NCBI GenBank assembly: GCA_001916965.1
Contig: MNTL01000080.1
Location: 379-28,411, forward strand
Origin: Roseburia sp. CAG:10041_57
Lineage (GTDB): Bacteria > Bacillota > Clostridia > Lachnospirales > Lachnospiraceae
Reading direction: 5' to 3'
DNA length: 28,033 bases
A model generated the notes under the pieces. That model did not search any database and had not been told where the DNA came from. It saw nothing but the letters and a program-made list of their open reading frames with translations. Made by a program: the position numbers and the translations under genes. Every line of letters starts with the position of its first letter. Positions within the stretch are counted from its first letter, which is position 1. Shown here piece by piece: positions 23,607-28,033 of the stretch.

Positions 23607-24359
23607 ATGTTGACAGAGAAAAGGCAGGAAGAAATCGTACGATTGGTCCAGGAAAGAGAGAGCATTACCGTAGCAGAGTTAAAAGACATTCTGCAGACTT
23701 CGGAATCCACCATTCGGAGAGACATTACTTCTTTGGATAAAGAGGGGCGTCTGACCAAGGTGTTTGGAGGGGCGATTGCCCTTCGCACGGCGCAGATTGT
23801 GAATCAGGAGTTGTCTGTGGTACAGAAACAGGAATTACAGACAACAGAGAAACAGGCGATTGCACAGTATGCAGCTTCTCTGATCGAGCCGGATGACTGT
23901 GTATATCTGGATGCAGGAACGACGACAGGCTGGATGCTGGAATATATCAGAGAACCCAGAGCTACTTATATTACAAATGCTTTTTCCCATGCGAAGCGCC
24001 TCTCAGAGAAAGGCTTCCATGTCATTCTGATCGGCGGAGAATTAAAAGGCTCAACAGAAGCTATTGTTGGAGCAGAGGCAGTACTGAACATACAGAAATA
24101 TCATTTTAGTAAAGGTTTCTTTGGAACCAATGGCATAGATCAGAAGATGGCTTTTACAACACCGGATATTAATGAAGCCTTGGTGAAGCAGGTTGCAATG
24201 CGCAACACACAGGCAGAGAACCGCTATGTACTGACTACTTCAGATAAATTTGACAAGATATATGCAGTTACCTTCTCAGGATTCGAAGGTTCCGTAATCC
24301 TGACGGAGAAAATGCCAGGCGAAAGTTTCTGGAAAAATGTCAATATCCGGTGCGTGTAA
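23607..24359 (+). CDS. fruR: DeoR-family repressor of the fructose cluster
   Basis: The 250-residue protein has an N-terminal DeoR winged helix (LTEKRQEEIVRLVQERESIT then VAELKDILQTSESTIRRDIT, LDKEGRLTKVFGGA) and a C-terminal sugar-phosphate isomerase-like sensor (VYLDAGTTTGWMLEYI, ILIGGELKGSTEAIVG). Family members in this position sense fructose-1-phosphate. It is last in the cluster, where FruR is more often first, so it would be autoregulated through the fruK promoter. ATG 23607 has only a distant AAGG; no better in-frame start exists because a TGA lies immediately upstream. Confidence 0.9.
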   Translation: MLTEKRQEEIVRLVQERESITVAELKDILQTSESTIRRDITSLDKEGRLTKVFGGAIALRTAQIVNQELSVVQKQELQTTEKQAIAQYAASLIEPDDCVYLDAGTTTGWMLEYIREPRATYITNAFSHAKRLSEKGFHVILIGGELKGSTEAIVGAEAVLNIQKYHFSKGFFGTNGIDQKMAFTTPDINEALVKQVAMRNTQAENRYVLTTSDKFDKIYAVTFSGFEGSVILTEKMPGESFWKNVNIRCV

Positions 24360-24403
24360 CTATTCAGAACCACATTTGCAAATTGCATTTTTATAAAAAA
24401 CTC

Positions 24404-24432
24404 TTGCATATTCATTCATAATGTGATAAATT
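24404..24432 (+). promoter_or_regulatory. Possible promoter placed just before the fructose-cluster terminator
   Basis: TTGCAT (24404-24409), 17 bases and TAAATT (24427-24432, 4 of 6) could drive the amino acid transporter genes, but the transcript would begin almost at the start of the hairpin at 24437. If real, the hairpin would be a 5' attenuator; otherwise the true promoter is between 24478 and 24510, where I see no good match. Confidence 0.3.
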
Positions 24433-24436
24433 AAGT

Positions 24437-24477
24437 AAAAAGACGAAGTTGTCCTAAACAGGACTACTTCGTCTTTT
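24437..24477 (+). terminator. Strong Rho-independent terminator after fruR
   Basis: AAAAGACGAAGTTGTCC (24437 to 24454) pairs with GGACTACTTCGTCTTTT (24461-24477) around a TAAACA loop with one mismatch or bulge. It ends in TTTT. It separates the fructose cluster from the amino acid transporter operon. Confidence 0.88.
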
Positions 24478-24525
24478 GCTATTTACGGATAAAATCAATG
24501 TATGAAAATAAGAGGAGGAATCATT

Positions 24526-25434
24526 ATGAAAAAGAAAACAGTAGGAATCATGTTATCACTTAGTATGGCTATGTCACTTATGGCATGTGGCAGCAGTACA
24601 CAACCGGCAGCAGCATCTGTTGATACAGAAGAACCGGCGGCAACAATCCAGGCAGCTTCTACGGCAGAAGCAACTGCTTCCTCTACAGAAGCGGCAGCTG
24701 ATACCGCAGCTTCCACCGCAGATGTCACAACAATCAAGGACGGAACTCTCATGGTAGGTGTAGAGATTGGTTATCCCCCAATGGAATATTTTGATACAGA
24801 TGGAGCTACTCCGATCGGATTTGACGTAGAGGTTGCCAATGCACTGGCAGATTATCTGGGACTGGAGCTGGAGTTGGTAGATACTTCCTGGGATGGTATT
24901 TTTGCAGGGGTAGACACTGGCAAATATGACTGTATCATTTCCTGTGTCAGCATCACAGATGAAAGAAAAGAGCAGTTCAATCTGACCAAACCTTATGTAT
25001 CAAACCACACTGTGCTGATTGTGCCGAATGACTCGGAAATTGACTCCATGGAAGCTTTGAGCGGACATTCTACCGCAGTACAGGCAGAGACAACAGCAGA
25101 TGATTATATGAAGGAACACAGCGCAGAGCTTGGGGCAGAGCTGTTCCAGTATGATAAAGTCATCAACTGCTTCGATGACCTGAAAGCAGGCCGTACAGAT
25201 TCTGTATTCACTGACAGTGTAGTTGCAGCCTACTACCTTGGGGACGAGGCATCTAACTATAAGACTGTATGGGAAAATGATGAATTAGAGCCAATTGGCA
25301 TCTGCTTAAAGAAGGGGAATGATGGTCTGACCCAGGCAATTGATGATGCATTGGATGCACTGTCAGCAGACGGTACACTGGGTACAATCGCAGAAAAGTA
25401 TTTTGGCACAGACCTGACAGCAGGTCTTAGATAA
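24526..25434 (+). CDS. Polar amino acid ABC transporter, substrate-binding lipoprotein
   Basis: The 302-residue lipoprotein has a signal sequence MKKKTVGIMLSLSMAMS with lipobox LMAC (lipidated Cys21). A low-complexity Ala/Thr/Ser/Glu linker (about 22-68) tethers it to the membrane. A family 3 solute-binding domain follows: LMVGVEIGYPPMEYFDTDG, IGFDVEVANALADYLGLELE, DTSWDGIFAGVDTGKYDCII, SVTDERKEQFNLTKPYVSN-type segment and TIAEKYFGTDLT. It delivers a polar amino acid to the permease encoded next; ligand identity is not readable. ATG 24526 is chosen because AGAGGAGG (24511-24518) lies just upstream. Confidence 0.93.
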   Translation: MKKKTVGIMLSLSMAMSLMACGSSTQPAAASVDTEEPAATIQAASTAEATASSTEAAADTAASTADVTTIKDGTLMVGVEIGYPPMEYFDTDGATPIGFDVEVANALADYLGLELELVDTSWDGIFAGVDTGKYDCIISCVSITDERKEQFNLTKPYVSNHTVLIVPNDSEIDSMEALSGHSTAVQAETTADDYMKEHSAELGAELFQYDKVINCFDDLKAGRTDSVFTDSVVAAYYLGDEASNYKTVWENDELEPIGICLKKGNDGLTQAIDDALDALSADGTLGTIAEKYFGTDLTAGLR

Positions 25435-25460
25435 ATACAACAGAAGGGACTGGATTGCGT

Positions 25461-26114
25461 ATGATACAGCAAATGATAAGCTGGCTGCCGCAGCTTCTAA
25501 ACGGCGCAAAGATTACGATACTGCTTACTTTGTGTGCAGTATCCATGGGATTGTTACTGAGTATTTTTCTGGCTCTTGGTAAAATGTCCAAAAACAAAAT
25601 ATTGAGCGGGATATGCAGTGTCTACATATTTTTCTTCCGTGGAACACCACTGTTGATGCAGTTGTATTTTATTTACTTTGGACTGCCACAAATTAATATG
25701 GCGCTTACGATCAACAGCCGCTTCTTTGCTGCTTTTCTGGCTTTTTCATTAAACAGTGCTGCATATTGTTCAGAGTTTATCAGAGCGGCAATCCAGTCTA
25801 TTGACAGAGGACAGTTCGAAGCTTCCAAGGCGTTGGGATTGTCCAAAGCACAGACTATGCAGCTAGTCATTTTCCCACAGTCTATCAGACGTCTGGTGCC
25901 ATCCGTTGCAAATGAATTCATTATGGTGCTCAAGGATGCGTCACTGGTGTCCATTATTGCGCTTGCAGACCTGACCAAAGTAACCAGAGCGGTTTCATCC
26001 TCCACAGGCACGGCTATGGTCTATATTCCTGCAATGATTATTTATCTGGTTATGACCGCATTCTTTGAATTTATCTTCCGGCGCATGGAAACGAAATTCT
26101 CAAGATATGAGTAA
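25461..26114 (+). CDS. Polar amino acid ABC transporter, permease
   Basis: The 217-residue HisMQ/GlnP-type permease has about five helices. It opens MIQQMISWLPQLLNGAKITI and carries FFRGTPLLMQLYFIYFGLP (the family-typical RGTPLL.QL) and the cytoplasmic EAA loop EASKALGLSKAQTMQLVIFP that contacts the ATPase. AGAAGGGA precedes ATG 25461. It lies 26 bases after the binding-protein gene. One permease gene suggests a homodimer. Confidence 0.93.
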   Translation: MIQQMISWLPQLLNGAKITILLTLCAVSMGLLLSIFLALGKMSKNKILSGICSVYIFFFRGTPLLMQLYFIYFGLPQINMALTINSRFFAAFLAFSLNSAAYCSEFIRAAIQSIDRGQFEASKALGLSKAQTMQLVIFPQSIRRLVPSVANEFIMVLKDASLVSIIALADLTKVTRAVSSSTGTAMVYIPAMIIYLVMTAFFEFIFRRMETKFSRYE

Positions 26115-26136
26115 ATAAAGGGAAGAGGGAAAGACT

Positions 26137-26895
26137 ATGTCAATGATTAGAACTGAACATCTTGCCAAGAGTTTTGGCGAGCTGGTTGTATTAAAAGATA
26201 TCAATCTTACCGTGGAATCTGGAGAGGTAGTAGTTATTATCGGTCCGTCAGGAGCCGGTAAATCTACCTTTTTGCGTTCCTTAAATAATCTGGAAAAGAT
26301 TACCAGTGGTAAGATTTTTATAGAAGATAAGCTTTTTTATCACAGGGAAAATGACAGAACAGTGGACAAAATGGAAGCGAAACAGCATAAGGACTTATTG
26401 CTGGAAATGGGAATGGTATTTCAGCGTTTCAATCTGTTCCCACATAAAACCGTATTGGAAAATGTCATGCTGGCGCCGATGCATGTGAAAAAAGTAAGCA
26501 GGGAAAAGGCAGAGAAGACAGCTAAGGATTTGATTGCCAAGGTAGGGTTGGCAGATAAGCTGGATGAGTATCCGGCAAGACTATCAGGGGGGCAGCAACA
26601 GCGTGTGGCGATAGCCAGAGCTCTTGCCATGGAGCCGAAGATGATGCTTTTTGATGAGCCGACCTCGGCACTTGACCCGGAACTGGTTGGCGAAGTGCTG
26701 AATGTTATGAAAGACCTTGCCAATCAGGGAATGACGATGATATGCGTCACGCATGAGATGGGATTTGCCAGAGAAGTAGCAGACAAAGTAGTATTCATGG
26801 CAAAAGGCATGATCCTGGAAGAAGGAACCCCGGAAGAAATCTTTACCAATCCTAAGACTCCTGAAGCAAGACAATTCCTGAAAAGTGTGCTATAA
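26137..26895 (+). CDS. Polar amino acid ABC transporter, ATPase
   Basis: The 252-residue ATPase has Walker A GPSGAGKSTF, Q-loop MVFQRFNLFPHKT, signature LSGGQQQRVAIARALA, Walker B MMLFDEPTSALDPE and switch His in VTHEMGFA, all typical of GlnQ/HisP-type importers. It lies 22 bases after the permease in the same operon. Relative to most GlnQ proteins there is a somewhat longer segment (HRENDRTVDKMEAKQHKDLL) between the Walker A and Q-loop regions. Confidence 0.95.
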   Translation: MSMIRTEHLAKSFGELVVLKDINLTVESGEVVVIIGPSGAGKSTFLRSLNNLEKITSGKIFIEDKLFYHRENDRTVDKMEAKQHKDLLLEMGMVFQRFNLFPHKTVLENVMLAPMHVKKVSREKAEKTAKDLIAKVGLADKLDEYPARLSGGQQQRVAIARALAMEPKMMLFDEPTSALDPELVGEVLNVMKDLANQGMTMICVTHEMGFAREVADKVVFMAKGMILEEGTPEEIFTNPKTPEARQFLKSVL

Positions 26896-26925
26896 TACAA
26901 TAAAATACAACAGAGGGGTATGATT

Positions 26926-27819
26926 ATGAACAAGCTTGTATTACGGCAGTCGCTGATTTTGTTTTTGACAGCAGTTATTTGGGGTGTTGCTTTTGTGGCA
27001 CAGAGCGTAGGAATGGATTACGTTGGACCGTTTACTTTTAGTGCAGTAAGAAATGTGATAGGTGGTCTTGTGCTGCTGCCTTGTATCGGACTTCTGAATA
27101 AACTGAATGGCAAAGAAACACATCAGGAAGATAAGGAAGACAAGAGGACACTGCTTATAGGTGGGGTCTGTTGCGGTATCTTATTGTGCATTGCATGCAA
27201 TCTGCAGCAGTTCGGCATCATGTATACAACAACCGGCAAAGCTGGCTTCATTACGGCAATGTACATAGTAATTGTCCCTTTACTGGGTGTTTTCATGCAT
27301 AAAAAGATAGGCATGCGTATCTGGATTGGAGTAGGTATTGCAGTCGTTGGTATGTATCTGTTGTGTGGACTTGGTAAAAATGCAGCCTTACAGAAGGGCG
27401 ACTGGCTGCTGATTGGCTGTGCAGTCTGCTTTTCTTTTCATATTTTAACGATTGATTATTTCTCACCAAAAGTCGATGGTGTGAAGCTATCCTGTATTCA
27501 GTTCTTCACCTGTGCCATTCTGTCAGCAGTATGTATGCTGATATGGGAAGAACCGAGCATCAGCGCAATTCTGACGGCGTGGATGCCGATTCTGTATGCT
27601 GGTGTCCTTTCCTGTGGTGTGGCATATACTTTGCAGATTATTGGACAAAAAGGTATGGACCCTACTGTGGCATCGCTGATCCTGAGTCTGGAATCTGTCG
27701 TGTCCCTGATTGCCGGCTGGCTGATACTGGGACAGAGATTATCGAACCGTGAATTATTAGGATGCGCGCTGGCATTTGCAGCAATCATACTGGTACAGAT
27801 TCCGGCGAAAAGTAAATAA
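26926..27819 (+). CDS. EamA/DMT-superfamily transporter
   Basis: The 297-residue membrane protein has ten predicted helices in two EamA repeats: the first with AVIWGVAFVAQSVGMDYVGP and FTFSAVRNVIGGLVLLP, the second with YAGVLSCGVAYTLQIIGQKG and SLILSLESVVSLIAGWLILGQ. Such proteins export amino acids or metabolites. GAGGGG (26913-26918) gives good spacing to ATG 26926, not to ATG 26920. It begins 30 bases after the ABC ATPase and is probably in the same operon, so amino acid efflux or exchange is plausible but unproven. Confidence 0.9.
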   Translation: MNKLVLRQSLILFLTAVIWGVAFVAQSVGMDYVGPFTFSAVRNVIGGLVLLPCIGLLNKLNGKETHQEDKEDKRTLLIGGVCCGILLCIACNLQQFGIMYTTTGKAGFITAMYIVIVPLLGVFMHKKIGMRIWIGVGIAVVGMYLLCGLGKNAALQKGDWLLIGCAVCFSFHILTIDYFSPKVDGVKLSCIQFFTCAILSAVCMLIWEEPSISAILTAWMPILYAGVLSCGVAYTLQIIGQKGMDPTVASLILSLESVVSLIAGWLILGQRLSNRELLGCALAFAAIILVQIPAKSK

Positions 27820-27849
27820 TTTAAGAAGCTATTTGAGGGGGAAGCTTAT

Positions 27850-27993
27850 ATGTTTGAAAGAATTATTCTAACACAGATCAATCCGCACGTTTACCTGATG
27901 GATGATAATCATGAGGCAACAGGTTATATTGTAATTTGCCGAAATGTCTTTCTAACTTTCCCTATTTTACAGGCTTTCCAGTCCATTCATTAG
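27850..27993 (+). pseudogene. N-terminal fragment of a metallo-beta-lactamase-fold protein
   Basis: ATG 27850, preceded by GAGGGGG, opens a 47-codon frame. Residues 1-30 (MFERIILTQINPHVYLMDDN then HEATGYIVIC) match the first two strands of MBL-fold hydrolases, where xVYLxDDxxxATGYLIxG is common. The frame then runs into unrelated residues (RNVFLTFPILQAFQSIH) and stops at TAG 27991-27993, before the HxHxDH metal site. The remaining 40 bases of the window hold nothing recognisable. Confidence 0.6.
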
Positions 27994-28033
27994 TGAAATG
28001 ATATGTATTTTCCCTTATTTTTGCCCTTATGAG

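Noticed and set aside
24437..24477. Riboswitch or T-box upstream of the amino acid transporter
   Set aside because: Only a single stem with a T-run is present; there is no conserved aptamer core or specifier-loop pattern in the short leader.
1..28033. CRISPR array, tRNA or rRNA gene, prophage
   Set aside because: No regularly spaced repeats, no tRNA cloverleaf motifs or rRNA segments, and no phage structural or integrase genes were seen.

Overview
This window looks like chromosomal DNA from a gut-type Lachnospiraceae (Clostridia, Bacillota). The pointers are moderate-to-low GC, strong AGGAGG-type ribosome binding sites, a FucO-type alcohol dehydrogenase, a fruK-fruA-ptsH-ptsI-fruR cluster, lipoprotein-anchored amino acid ABC transport, AraC-controlled glycosidases, and a small protein that starts with the decarboxylase-like GGADGPTSIF motif. 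The genus cannot be fixed from the sequence alone.

Layout. 1-460: the last codons of an unknown gene, then a frameshifted fragment of an IS91-type transposase and two perfect hairpins. 506-4550: an AraC regulator followed by a putative six-hairpin glycosidase and a GH42 beta-galactosidase that has lost its middle and its C-terminus. 4528-5362: no intact gene. It holds the tail of a lost membrane protein and two large nested palindromes of about 210 and 100 bp. 5363-9703: a LanFEG/Bcr-like antimicrobial-resistance module, made of a fused two-domain ABC permease and its ATPase, divergent from a response regulator and histidine kinase. TGTAAGGT direct repeats lie in the shared promoter. 9811-11607: a degenerate CPBP-family membrane protein convergent with fucO across a bidirectional terminator. 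11859-13294: an internally deleted NAD-dependent epimerase, a GNAT acetyltransferase and the GGADGPT-motif protein. 13255-16084: a second AraC regulator divergent from a GH2 beta-hexuronidase, whose stop codon overlaps the start of a GH28-like fragment. 16131-18249: an orphan Phd/YefM antitoxin, a DUF1848 gene missing its N-terminal part, an SGNH hydrolase and a convergent P-loop kinase. 18608-24359: a complete fructose PTS cluster (FruK, FruA EIIABC, HPr, enzyme I, DeoR-type FruR), ended by a strong terminator. 24526-27819: a polar amino acid ABC transporter and an EamA exporter, followed by a truncated metallo-beta-lactamase-fold gene at 27850-27993.

How the parts work together. The fructose cluster can take phosphoenolpyruvate phosphate from EI to HPr to EIIA/EIIB, import fructose as fructose-1-phosphate, and convert that to fructose-1,6-bisphosphate, with FruR as the probable F1P-sensing repressor. 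Its HPr keeps His15 but has Lys at position 46 instead of the regulatory serine. The two-component system probably switches on the divergent ABC transporter. The two AraC genes probably control the two glycosidase loci.

The most unusual overall property is gene decay by clean deletion. Five genes (GH42, epimerase, GH28, DUF1848, MBL-fold) appear as start regions joined to distant or foreign sequence, usually with ribosome binding site and start codon intact. Two more (transposase, membrane-protein tail) are simple fragments. I found no CRISPR array, rRNA, tRNA, prophage or recognisable riboswitch.
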